Positions 53,111-62,020 of a stretch of 64,000 nt of DNA are shown piece after piece. Below the pieces are notes generated by a model, which made no database searches, was not told the DNA's origin, and saw only the letters and a program-made list of their open reading frames with translations. Where the stretch lies: positions 1,550,001 through 1,614,000 of the forward strand of contig NZ_CP067378.1 of assembly GCF_019565505.1 (NCBI RefSeq), read 5' to 3'. The DNA is from Flavobacterium davisii. GTDB taxonomy: Bacteria > Bacteroidota > Bacteroidia > Flavobacteriales > Flavobacteriaceae. The translations under genes were made by a program, and so were the position numbers. Within the stretch, counting starts at the first letter, position 1; the number at the start of each line of letters is the position of its first letter.

Positions 53111-54653
53111 TTATTTCATTTTTAATAACCAATTACGCATTGAAACTTCATGGCTAATAATACTTCTTAAATCAGCAATAGCTACACGATCTTGTTGCAT
53201 AGAATCTCGATGACGTATTGTAACTGTTTTATCTTCTAATGTCTGATGATCTACTGTGATACAAAACGGTGTACCTAATGCGTCTTGACGACGATAACGG
53301 CGACCTACAGCATCTTTTTCATCATAGGCTACATTGAAATCCCATTTTAAGTCTTCAATAATTTCTTTTGCTAACTCGGGTAAACCATCTTTTTTAACTA
53401 ATGGTAACACCGCAGCTTTTGTAGGTGCTAAAACACTTGGCAAACGCAAAACTGTACGAGTAGAACCATCCTCTAATGTTTCTTCTTGTAATGATTTTGA
53501 GAAGACCGCTAAAAACATTCTATCTAAACCTACAGAAGTTTCTACTACATAAGGTACATAACTTGCATTTTCTTCATTATCAAAATACTGTAATTTTTTT
53601 CCTGAATGTTGTTCGTGTGCTTTTAAATCAAAATCAGTACGAGAATGAATACCTTCTAACTCTTTAAATCCAAACGGGAAATTAAATTCGATATCTGCAG
53701 CAGCATTAGCATAATGTGCTAATTTTTCATGGTCATGAAAACGGTAATTTTCGGCTCCTAAACCAAGTGATTTATGCCATCTTAAACGGGTTTCTTTCCA
53801 ATATTCATACCATTTCATTTCTTCACCTGGTTTTACAAAAAACTGCATTTCCATTTGTTCAAATTCACGCATACGGAAAATAAACTGGCGCGCTACAATT
53901 TCATTACGAAATGCTTTACCTGTTTGAGCAATACCAAAAGGGACTTTCATTCGTCCTGTTTTCTGAACGTTTAAAAAGTTTACAAATATACCTTGTGCTG
54001 TTTCTGGACGTAAATACAAATCCATAGCGGTATCAGCAGAGGCTCCTAATTTAGTACCAAACATCAAGTTAAACTGGCGTACTTCTGTCCAATTCTTTGA
54101 GCCTGACTCTGGACATGCAATACCTAATTCTTCTATCAAGGCTTTAACATCTGCCAAATCACCTGTATCCAAACCACGAGCCATACGTTCTAAGATTTCT
54201 TTTTTCTTAGACAAATATTCAATTACTCTAGAGTTAGTAGCAACAAACTGGGCTTCATCAAACGTTTCTCCAAAACGGGATTTGGCTTTTTCAATTTCTT
54301 TTTGTGCTTTTTGATTTAATTTCTCACAATAATCTTCAATTAAAACATCTGCACGATATCTTTTTTAGAATCTTTATTATCTATTAATGGATCATTAAAA
54401 GCATCTACGTGACCTGAAGCTTTCCAAGTAGTAGGATGCATAAAAATAGCCGCATCTATCCCTACAATATTCTCGTGCATTTGCACCATTGATTTCCACC
54501 AATAGTCACGAATATTCTTTTTAACTCTACCCCGTTTTGAGCATAATCGTATACAGCGCTCAAACCATCATAAATTTCGCTTGACGGAAATATAAATCCG
54601 TATTCTTTTGCGTGCGAAATAACATTCTTAAATAAATCGTCTTGTTTTGCCAT
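53111..54653 (-). CDS. glyS: Glycyl-tRNA synthetase, alpha2 type (two frameshifts)
   Basis: About 514 residues after repair. MAKQDDLFKNVISHAKEYGF, YWWKSMVQMHENIVGIDAAI, motif 2 around FGIAQTGKAFRNEI and RMREFEQMEMQFFV, VPYVVETSVGLDRMFLAVF (motif 3), and the anticodon domain from LAPTKAAVLPLV to the end. Single-chain bacterial/eukaryotic type. Frames change at the T6 run 54361-54366 and T5 run 54518-54522, each one short. Essential and single in the window, so read as intact. Confidence 0.95.
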
Positions 54654-54660
54654 AGTATTG

Positions 54661-54668
54661 CAAAAATA
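54661..54668 (-). promoter_or_regulatory. glyS promoter -7 element
   Basis: TATTTTTG on the minus strand matches TAnnTTTG and ends only 7 bases before the glyS ATG, so the transcript would begin at or next to the start codon. Confidence 0.45.
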
Positions 54669-54670
54669 AA

Positions 54671-54695
54671 AAAACGGATTTAAAAAATCCGTTTT
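54671..54695 (-). terminator. Hairpin terminator directly upstream of glyS
   Basis: AAAACGGATT (54671-54680) pairs with AATCCGTTTT (54686-54695); on the minus strand it is followed by TTTATTTTTG, so the T tract is shared with the glyS -7 element. It would isolate glyS from transcription coming from the small gene at 55080-55382. Confidence 0.6.
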
Positions 54696-54823
54696 CTTCC
54701 CTTATATAATCAACAATTTTAAAAAAGTTATTTAAGTATAAATCCTATATCCCCTATCAGATCAATATCTTAAGAAATATTCTATTATTAATATTTATCT
54801 CGGTTCTACTAGAGATATAAACT

Positions 54824-54858
54824 TATCTAACCTTTGCTATCTAACTTAGTTATCTAAC
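54824..54858. repeat. Three TATCTAAC direct repeats
   Basis: TATCTAAC occurs at 54824, 54838 and 54851 (spacing 14 and 13). It may be chance in AT-rich DNA or a binding array. The rest of the gene-free stretch 54654-55079 shows nothing else. Confidence 0.3.
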
Positions 54859-55079
54859 TAAATATTTTTAATCATTTTTGCTTTTAAAAAGTAAAAAAAG
54901 ACTTACCCTTCTTTTTCTTTAACTTACAAATTTTCTACTAGACAATTTTTATCTCATCATTATTTTTTATGTATATCTTTTCCTAAGAAGTTGTGTCAAT
55001 AATTTCGCATTTTCAGCCCAATTACAATCGAATCTCACTTTCATCTGATTTTTTAGAACAAAATCATCTTTAAATACAA

Positions 55080-55382
55080 TCAAATAATTGATTTACAATT
55101 AGAACTATTAAAATGAAGATGATTTCTTTTTATTTTCACCAGTTCATTTTGAAGCTCTGTTTGCTTATCAACTAATTCTTTATTTTTTCTTACTTCTGCA
55201 TCAAATCGAAATAATATCTCACTCAAATCATTAGTATAAGTTGTTCGATCTAAAACTTTTTCTTCTTGAAGTTTTAAATTCTCTTCTACAACTTGATAGC
55301 ATTTAACGCTCAATGAAACTGCTACAGAAAGCAGTCCCACAGAAACCATTTTATAGGCTGTTAACGAATCCCTTAACAACAT
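55080..55382 (-). CDS. Hypothetical membrane/coiled-coil protein
   Basis: 100 residues: one hydrophobic helix (MVSVGLLSVAVSLSV) near the start and then a charged coiled coil (KLQEEKVLD ... ELVDKQTELQNELVKIKR). No family recognised. Divergent from comF with an ATG at 55382. Confidence 0.5.
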   Translation of the reverse strand: MLLRDSLTAYKMVSVGLLSVAVSLSVKCYQVVEENLKLQEEKVLDRTTYTNDLSEILFRFDAEVRKNKELVDKQTELQNELVKIKRNHLHFNSSNCKSII

Positions 55383-55450
55383 TTTAATTTCACTTTGTTA
55401 CTAATCAAATGTATTTTAATAATTTTATTACAGAAAAAAAAATCGACGAA

Positions 55451-56134
55451 ATGCTTAAAAAACTGATTAATATATTTTTCCCTGATTTGTGTTTGGGATG
55501 CCAAAATTTATTAGGTAATAATGAACAAGTCATTTGTATTGAATGTCGACATGAGTTACCTTTAACTTATCATTGGAACAAGATCAATAATGATGCGTTT
55601 ACTAAATTTTATGGAAGAATAAATTTAGAACATGTTTCCTCTATGTTTTATTATCACAAAACGGGAATAGGTCAACAACTCATTCATAATTTAAAGTACA
55701 AAGGACATACTGAAATAGGATCTTTATTAGGCAAATGGCATGCTGAATACTTACAGCATCTTGCTGTTTTTAGGACAATAGATTACATAGTTCCTGTACC
55801 TCTGCATTCTAAAAAATTAAAAGAACGAGGATATAACCAAGTTGATACCTATTGCAAAAGTTTATCTGAAACATTAGAAATCCCTATCAATAAAAATCTA
55901 TTATTCCGAGAAGAATACAGTATAAGTCAGTCTAAAAAAAAATTAATGGAACGAAATAAAGTAGAAAAAAATCACTTTATTAGTAAATTCGAACATCTTG
56001 AACAACCCGTACATTTTCTTTTAGTTGATGATGTTTTAACTACAGGAGCCACACTAGAAGCCTGTGCTAAAGCTTTACAACAATCGGATAAAATAAAAAT
56101 TAGCATAGTCACTATGGCTTTTTCACATTCTTAA
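55451..56134 (+). CDS. comF: ComF-family phosphoribosyltransferase-like protein
   Basis: 227 residues. An N-terminal zinc-finger-like piece (FPDLCLGCQNLL, ICIECRHEL) and a PRTase domain with VPVPLHSKKLKERGYNQVD and the PRPP loop LLVDDVLTTGATLE. ComF proteins take part in DNA uptake; here a role in competence is likely but not shown. I use the ATG at 55451 (MLKKLINIFFPDL); the ATG at 55409 adds a 14-residue lead. Confidence 0.88.
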   Translation: MLKKLINIFFPDLCLGCQNLLGNNEQVICIECRHELPLTYHWNKINNDAFTKFYGRINLEHVSSMFYYHKTGIGQQLIHNLKYKGHTEIGSLLGKWHAEYLQHLAVFRTIDYIVPVPLHSKKLKERGYNQVDTYCKSLSETLEIPINKNLLFREEYSISQSKKKLMERNKVEKNHFISKFEHLEQPVHFLLVDDVLTTGATLEACAKALQQSDKIKISIVTMAFSHS

Positions 56135-56209
56135 ATAAATGTTGTTATTTTGTAGTCCTAATAAATTTAATCGTTAGCCGTTATCTAAACGAGCATAAAA
56201 TTAATCCTA

Positions 56210-57808
56210 ATGAAAAATAAGTCATTTATTTTATTATTATTCTTTACTTTAAATCTAATTAGTTGTGCTAAAAGAGGCTCTATAACAGGAGGAGATAAGG
56301 ATGTAACACCTCCTAAAATGATTAGTAGCTATCCTAAAAATTTTTCAACTAATTTTAATGAAAAAAGTATTCGAGTTACTTTTAATGAATATATAAAAAT
56401 TAACGATTTACAAAAAAACCTCATCATATCACCTCCTTTAAAGAATCAACCCAACATTCAACCACAAGGAGGGGTAAGCAAACAATTAACAATAAAATTC
56501 AATGAAGAATTAATTCCAAACACAACATACAGCCTTAATTTTGGCGAAAGCATTGTAGATAATAATGAAGGTAATAAGTTAAAAAATTTCAAATATGTTT
56601 TTTCAACAGGAAAAGATTTAGATTCATTATCTATACAAGGTATATTAAAAGATGCTTACGAAAAAGCCGTACCAAAATTTGTAAATGTAATGCTATATGA
56701 AGTAAATGAAAAATATAACGACTCAACGATTTACAAACAAACACCTCGTTATATCACTAATACTTTAGATAGTACAACCACATTTAAAATTGAAAATATT
56801 AAAGCGGGTCAATATAAATTAATAGCTCTAAAAGAGAATATTTCTAATTATAAATACGATCCTAAAAAAGATAAGATAGGTTTTTATAATCAAGTTATTA
56901 ATGTTCCTGACAATTCAATATTTGAATTAGAGTTATATCAAGAGCAGCCAAAATTTAAATCTAAAAGACCAACACAAGCATCTGGTAATCGTATTTTATT
57001 AGGTTATGAAGGAAAACCGGAAAATATACAAATTAAGGCACAGCAGAAAGGAAACAAAATACCAGTACGCATTTCAAAATTTCAGGATAAGGATTCCTTA
57101 CAAATTTGGACTCCTTATATTAAAAATGATTCTATTGAGTTAGAATTATTAAAAGACAAACATCAAGAACGTTATACAGTCAAATTTAAGCCTTATAAAA
57201 AGGACACATTACATTTTGACTCTAAAATTACTTATTTACATTTAAAAAGAACTTTATAATTAAATCATCAACTCCTATTGAAAAATGGGATATTAACAAG
57301 ATCTTATTAACAAAAGGGGATAAAACAAAAGTTCCATTTAAAGTAGTATACGAAGATTATACGCAACATTTTGAATTGGATTTTGAAAAGGGAGAAAACG
57401 AAAAGTATGATTTAAAATTATTACAGGGCAATAGAGGATTATATAGGCAATAAAAGTAAAGATACTATTAAATTTAATTTTTCAACAAAAGGGATTACTG
57501 ATTATGGAAATTTAAAAATAAAACTTAAAAACAAAAACAATACTCCTCTCATAGTAGAACTCACCAATGAGAAGGGAAAAGTTTTTTATACAAAATCTAT
57601 TACTAATTCTTCTAAAGAAGTTGATTTTTTGTTAATAGAACCTGAAAAGTATTATGTCCGTATTATTTATGATCTTAATAACAACGGACAATGGGATGCA
57701 GGTTCTTTTTTAGAGAACAGACAACCAGAAGAGGTTTTCCAATTTCCAACTGTACTTGATGTTCGAGCAAACTGGGATGTAAATCAAGAAATTGATTTAA
57801 GAAAATAA
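56210..57808 (+). CDS. Ig-like (Big_5) lipoprotein (two frameshifts)
   Basis: About 533 residues after repair. Lipoprotein signal LLLFFTLNLISCAKRG, then ITGGDKDVTPPKMISSYPKN, the usual start of the Big_5 Ig-like domain (SIRVTFNEYIKINDLQKNL; TTYSLNFGESIVDNNEGNKL), a middle beta domain, and a C-terminal part ending NWDVNQEIDLRK. Frames change at 57250-57251 (A short) and 57426-57428 (one G too many). Surface or periplasmic, function unknown; widespread in Flavobacteria. Confidence 0.8.
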
Positions 57809-58148
57809 TCTGGATGTTTTGATTTATAATAATTTCAGATAATCTTACATTTTTAATAAAGCAAAATGTCTGAAGGCTATTAATCTTTTCACTTTTGTTT
57901 AGCTTATTTTTATCGTAAAAAGAAGATTTAAATCAAAGTGAAAAAATGGGGCAAATTATAATAATATTGATTATAAATACCTTTCTATACTTGAGTAAAA
58001 CGGGTGATTATTTTTTTTCACGAAATACGCTATTATTATATCTTGTACAATAACTCTTCATCTATTATAAAAATTACTATACATTATTATTTCTAGTCTA
58101 GATTTTTATCCCATTCAAATAATTTGAGCTTTAGTCTTTGTTTTTCAA
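57809..58148. other. Gene-free stretch
   Basis: 340 AT-rich bases after the Ig-like gene. I see no open frame, repeat copy or clear terminator. Confidence 0.55.
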
Positions 58149-58625
58149 CTATATCTTCACATAGCCTTGATTATCTAAGGGAATTTTCTTTAATTGCTCC
58201 CAATCTGAAAAACCTCGTTTTTCAAAATGAGGTAAATCTTTAAATGTTTTCCAATTACCTCCCCAATTCCAACCGTGTTTGGCAAAAATTTTCACACATT
58301 CATACCAATCTGCAACACCATCATTATCCCAATCTTTTACGGTATCCCATGATGCTACTTTTCCATCGATAATCAAACAAATATCAACAGCAAATCCATA
58401 ATTATGAATGGATTGTCCTCCTTTTGCATTCGTTACCTTTCTACCGGGTTTTGTTCTACCTAAGGCGTATAATTCATCTTGTTCTTTAAATGTTCGCAAA
58501 CCTTGTGTAATTCTGACTTGCGCTCTTCCTGTTAATGATTGATTACATTCCTCTATAATTATTGAAACCTCATCGCGTACTGAGGGATGAAGTTTTTGGA
58601 TTCTTTCTTTGGTTATTTTGTCCAT
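58149..58625 (-). CDS. M15-family peptidoglycan peptidase, endolysin-like
   Basis: 158 residues without a signal peptide. D-Ala-D-Ala/L-Ala-D-Glu peptidase motifs: ITQGLRTFKEQDELYALGRT, SIHNYGFAVDICL (metal His and Asp) and KDLPHFEKRGF (second His). The same build is found in phage endolysins and in effector-associated muramidases. It lies beside a toxin-immunity locus and could be an effector or a phage remnant; both are inference. Contains an Asp-rich loop DWDNDGVADW. Confidence 0.82.
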   Translation of the reverse strand: MDKITKERIQKLHPSVRDEVSIIIEECNQSLTGRAQVRITQGLRTFKEQDELYALGRTKPGRKVTNAKGGQSIHNYGFAVDICLIIDGKVASWDTVKDWDNDGVADWYECVKIFAKHGWNWGGNWKTFKDLPHFEKRGFSDWEQLKKIPLDNQGYVKI

Positions 58626-58744
58626 TTTTTACATTTGTAATTAAAGTTTAAATATAAAAGAAAATAATCTTAAATACAAATTTTAAAAGAAAAAAATCAA
58701 CAATTATTAGAAAAAAATCAAATCAAACAATTAATATTTTATTT

Positions 58745-58945
58745 TAACTCAAATCCCACATTAGACTCAAACGAAGTAAATTGGCGAAGTCTAAACATAT
58801 TCCTTTATGTTTCTTCCCATTTAAGTATCTACTCCAATTATAGGTTTCAAAATAGTTTTTATTTCTTATTCTAAAATTTTCTGTGAGTATTTGAATTTAT
58901 TGTTTTTTTATTTCATAACGACATCTAATATTGAATCCGTATTAT
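58745..58945. repeat. Dispersed MITE-like repeat, copy 7 (reverse orientation)
   Basis: TCTAAAATTTTCTGTGAGTA with ATTTGAATTTATTG is the reverse complement of the inside of copy 49896-50070; left end AACTCAAATCCCACATTAGA matches the terminal repeat. It fills most of the gap 58626-58946. Confidence 0.65.
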
Positions 58946-58946
58946 T

Positions 58947-59093
58947 TTAATTTATTTGTTTCTCTAGTAAAATTGAATAAATCAGGTCTTTAAAGATAAT
59001 TATAGAGTGATGATTCTTTTCAAAAGCCATATCATCTAAGAATATAATGGGGCTCTTTATTTTGTTTTCCTTTAAAAAATTTCTGCCCTTGAT
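58947..59093 (-). pseudogene. Orphan toxin-tail remnant
   Basis: A 48-codon open frame without a start codon, running from the seam at 59091 to a TAA at 58947. Its first codons follow a TAA in the same place and frame as the orphan tail at 61595. Product IKGRNFLKENKIKSPIIFLD then DMAFEKNHHSIIIFKDLIYS. No family recognised; probably what is left of a displaced toxin tail. Confidence 0.45.
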
Positions 59094-59142
59094 TTAGATT
59101 CTTTAAATAAAAAACTACAATCTTAAAATTGCAGTTTTTTAA
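59091..59142 (-). terminator. Cassette seam C with hairpin
   Basis: GATTTAGATTCTTTAAATAA then AAAACTACAA...TTGCAGTTTT. Downstream of immunity gene B. Same arrangement as seam A at 61593-61645, with the hairpin slightly decayed. Confidence 0.65.
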
Positions 59143-59151
59143 ATATCTAAA

Positions 59152-59487
59152 TTACTTATAATCAAACCTATCTTCATCTGGATACCAGTAGAGATCCAAA
59201 CTTTTACCAATTGTTCCGTTCTCATAGGCTTTAATTTCTTCTTCTAATATGGTTGAAGTGCTGAAATTAACAACTCTACCAGTTTCTTTTTCGACTAAAA
59301 AAGGTGCGTTACCCACTAACGATTTATTAAAATTACCCGTATCTATATAATCTTTAGATTGATAAGAGTATATATTACCATAAGGTTTCTTATAAATTCC
59401 TTCTATAATTACATCAATAGTCTTGGTCCCTTTTCTTTTTTCTAAATATCGTTCTGCTACCTTTAACATTTCTTGATCTGTTAACAT
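59152..59487 (-). CDS. Imm35/YrhB-like immunity protein B
   Basis: 111 residues, paralogue of the gene at 61656-61997: both begin MLTDxxM and share KKPYGNIY, LVGNxPFLVEKxxGRVV and end YWYPDEDRFDYK. The pattern fits the YrhB/Imm35 immunity family. It stands 22 bases after the dead papain-like toxin tail. It may still protect against the parental toxin. Confidence 0.72.
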   Translation of the reverse strand: MLTDQEMLKVAERYLEKRKGTKTIDVIIEGIYKKPYGNIYSYQSKDYIDTGNFNKSLVGNAPFLVEKETGRVVNFSTSTILEEEIKAYENGTIGKSLDLYWYPDEDRFDYK

Positions 59488-59509
59488 ATTATTATTTTTT
59501 ATTGGTTTA

Positions 59510-60352
59510 TTATCTTACTTTTAAATATCTAAATTCTTTATAACCTCTTTTAATAAAATTTGTATAAGCAGTTCTTTGTGTAGATATTACATATTCTCCT
59601 GTTTGTCCATCAAACAAATGTAATTCACCTCCCTTTTTCATTCCTTCAAAATAATGTCCCACTGTACTTCCTGTTATTTTATTTTTTTCTTTAACACCAT
59701 AAATAACAGTCATTTCTCCCTCTTTCATTAATTCTTTCATTCTAGGAATTGTTGATGGCATAAAACTACCCCCTCCAAATTTCGCAGCAACTTCATCAAA
59801 ACCTTGCATCAAAGAAGGTTCTGCCAATTTTATTTTTCCTGTTTTGAGAAATACTATAACAGATTCTATTGTATTTCCATAATTAAGCTTACCAATTTGA
59901 ATAATTTCATCACCAATCGCTTTATGATTGAAATAAGCGATGGCTTCTTTTATATGTTCAAGAGGATTAACAATTTTTATTTTTGATAAATTTTCAAATC
60001 CTTCTACAAACTATTGGACTTTAACAGGGTTTTTGGTTTCAACAATCGATTTTCCAAAATTATTTCCTCCTACAAATTCCTCTAAGAAATCTTTAAGGCC
60101 TTTACTTTTAACTCCTTCAAAGAACCTTTCTACTCTTTTTACAAAACTAGTTCTTTCCCCTTTTATTACTAATTCCCCTTTATAAACAAGCGCATATTCT
60201 GTAACTATTCTGTCAGCGTTTTTAACTTCACCTGCTACAAGTATTGCACCGTATTGGTTAAGCTCTTGTAACTTAGCTGTGTTGAGCAAACCATTACTTA
60301 TGGAAACAAGCTCTACATTTTCTGAAACAAAGTGTAAAAGGTATTTACAATC
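59510..60352 (-). pseudogene. Degenerate orphan copy of the papain-like toxin tail
   Basis: Open for 281 codons from the seam at 60352 except one in-frame TAG at 60011-60013, where the intact copy has GAG. There is no N-terminal part and no ATG at the seam. It aligns with the C-terminal third of the toxin at 62021: KLQELNQYGAILVAGEVKNA is shared exactly in both. The catalytic region reads QIGKLNYGNT against QIGTENCGLT in the intact copy, so the Cys is now Tyr; the His (VGHYFEG) and Asp/Gln (LFDGQTGE) sites remain. The last 106 codons could be translated from an ATG at 59827. The stop is not at a homopolymer, so unlike the frameshifts elsewhere it is probably real. Confidence 0.78.
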
Positions 60353-60394
60353 TTAAATAAAAAAACTGCAACTTTTATATTGCAGTTTTTAAAA
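60350..60394 (-). terminator. Cassette seam B with hairpin
   Basis: AAAAAACTGCAA...TTGCAGTTTTT hairpin (about 60360-60391) downstream of the nuclease-immunity gene. On the minus strand it is followed by TTATTTAAGATTGT, ending in TAA in frame with the orphan tail that begins at 60352. Confidence 0.75.
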
Positions 60395-60441
60395 ATATCA
60401 ATATTAGAATAGTAACAAGTCTTACTTCTAAAATAGATAAC

Positions 60442-60885
60442 TTAAATTGAGGGTGTATTTAGAAGTTTATAAGCATCTTTCTGAGGAAAATTCAAAACTT
60501 GAGATTTATTAAATATAATACTATCTATTCCATTAGGAGTTTCTTCATTGTATATTAAAATATTTGGTACTTCAGACATTATTTCCTTTAGAAAAGCAAT
60601 GAGTATTTTATCTTCATAACTATACTCAATACTTATCATAATACCATAATTATTAATGCCATAAAGATTGTTAAATGTATCGTTGTAGTCAGATTTACAG
60701 CTAATTCTAACGCTTAAATAATCACTTGAATTTTCCTTAAACAAACCAATATCAGTAATATCATATTCTTCTGAGTACGATTTTCCAACTTGATAAACTA
60801 ACTTCTTTGCAATTTTTTCAATTATGCTAATTAATTCTGTCGTTTTTAAATATTCTTTACTTATGATATGAATTGTATTTCCCAT
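60442..60885 (-). CDS. Candidate immunity protein of the nuclease tail
   Basis: 147 residues, acidic, with no signal peptide or membrane helix and no recognised family. Its ATG overlaps the stop of the nuclease tail (TAATG), the usual coupling of a toxin and its immunity gene. Followed by the seam B hairpin. That it neutralises the nuclease is inferred from position. Confidence 0.6.
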   Translation of the reverse strand: MGNTIHIISKEYLKTTELISIIEKIAKKLVYQVGKSYSEEYDITDIGLFKENSSDYLSVRISCKSDYNDTFNNLYGINNYGIMISIEYSYEDKILIAFLKEIMSEVPNILIYNEETPNGIDSIIFNKSQVLNFPQKDAYKLLNTPSI

Positions 60886-61595
60886 TATCTTAAATTTTTA
60901 ATCTGTTGTAAATCTGTTATAATAATCACACCCTTTCTTTGCAGAGCTTTAAAAACAGGATGTGTAATATCAATTGCATTATCTTTAAATGATTTTATTG
61001 CCAAAACACATTTTCTGCCATTAAGATTTATATATTTTTCATTTTTTGGATTCAAATATTTATCAAATTGGTCAAAATAATCTTTTGATTTAATATTCTT
61101 AGAAACACTCTCTTTACATTCTATGATATATTTTGAAGTTCCTACATCAATATCTCCTGCATCTTTAAATTTTTTGCCGTTTTTAATTATTTTATAGATA
61201 TTACCAAAATCTGTAACCTTATCAAAATTACTTAATTCTCTTGCGACTTCTGCTTCCCATAGTTTTCCTCCTGTACTTTTTAGCCCAGCTTGAATAGCTT
61301 TTTCAATATCTTTTTCTATCACTCTTGACCACCTTAACTCTGTATTTGCTAAATTAAATGCTGTCCAATGTTTTAAATCTGTAGTTAGCTTAGGTTTTAG
61401 TTTCCATAAATCATCTAGAGCTTCTACTAATTTACTCCCACTAGCATTCCAAACATCCCTTAAAGTTTCTCGAACTTCCTTAGCTGTTCCACTCGCAATT
61501 TCTTCTCCTTTATAAATTACAGCATTACCTTTTATTTTTCCATCAAAACCAATTCCTTTTATAAATGTGGCATTGGCTTGTTGTAAACGAGTGAT
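60885..61595 (-). pseudogene. Orphan toxin tail with PD-(D/E)XK-like nuclease motif
   Basis: Open for 236 codons from seam A (TAA then ATC) to the TAA at 60885, without an N-terminal delivery part and without an ATG at the seam; the first likely start is a GTG at 61322. The last 145 residues show a restriction-endonuclease-like core: KLWEAEVARELSNF (helix with Glu), DAGDIDVGTSKYIIECKES (Asp, then Glu-x-Lys) and a closing helix. It is intact in frame and may become active if joined to a full toxin gene. Alternatively it is translated from the internal GTG. Confidence 0.7.
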
Positions 61596-61645
61596 TTAGA
61601 TTCTTTAAATAAAAAAACTGCAATTTTTATATTGCAGTTTTTAAA
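61593..61645 (-). terminator. Cassette seam A with hairpin
   Basis: GATTTAGATTCTTTAAATAA (61593-61612) joined to AAAAAACTGCAA...TTGCAGTTTTT. It ends transcription after immunity gene A and abuts the first codon of the orphan nuclease tail. Confidence 0.8.
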
Positions 61646-61655
61646 AATATCTAAA

Positions 61656-61997
61656 TTACTTATAATCAAACCTATCTTCATCAGGATACCAATAGCGTGT
61701 TAAAGCTGGTGTTATCGTCCCATTCTCATAAGATTTAAGCTGATTTTCAATAGTTCCTAAAGTCCCAAATCTAACAACCCTCCCTGACTTTTTTTCAACT
61801 AAAAACGGACCATTTCCAACCAATTGTTTATTTGGATTTGCTGTAAGAAGGTATTCTTTAGCATCAAATAAATAAATATTCCCATACGGTTTTTTAATTA
61901 TTTCATCAGGATAAATTAGCATTTCTATATCATTATCTCTCTCTAATCTTTGTAAATAACGTTCTGCTATTTGCAGCATTTGTTCATCTGTTAACAT
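61656..61997 (-). CDS. Imm35/YrhB-like immunity protein A
   Basis: 113 residues, cytosolic. MLTDEQMLQIAERYLQRLE, IIKKPYGNIYLFDAKEYLLT, LVGNGPFLVEKKSGRVVRFG and the end YWYPDEDRFDYK fit the YrhB/Imm35 immunity family. It follows the papain-like toxin after 23 bases and presumably blocks it. The identical end residues with copy B show recent duplication. Confidence 0.78.
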   Translation of the reverse strand: MLTDEQMLQIAERYLQRLERDNDIEMLIYPDEIIKKPYGNIYLFDAKEYLLTANPNKQLVGNGPFLVEKKSGRVVRFGTLGTIENQLKSYENGTITPALTRYWYPDEDRFDYK

Positions 61998-62020
61998 ATA
62001 TACTATTTTAAAATTAATTT

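Noticed and set aside
58947-62020. Integron-like gene cassette array
   Set aside because: The seams carry a terminator hairpin but no attC-like folded site is evident and no integrase is present; homologous exchange through shared linker DNA explains the layout better.
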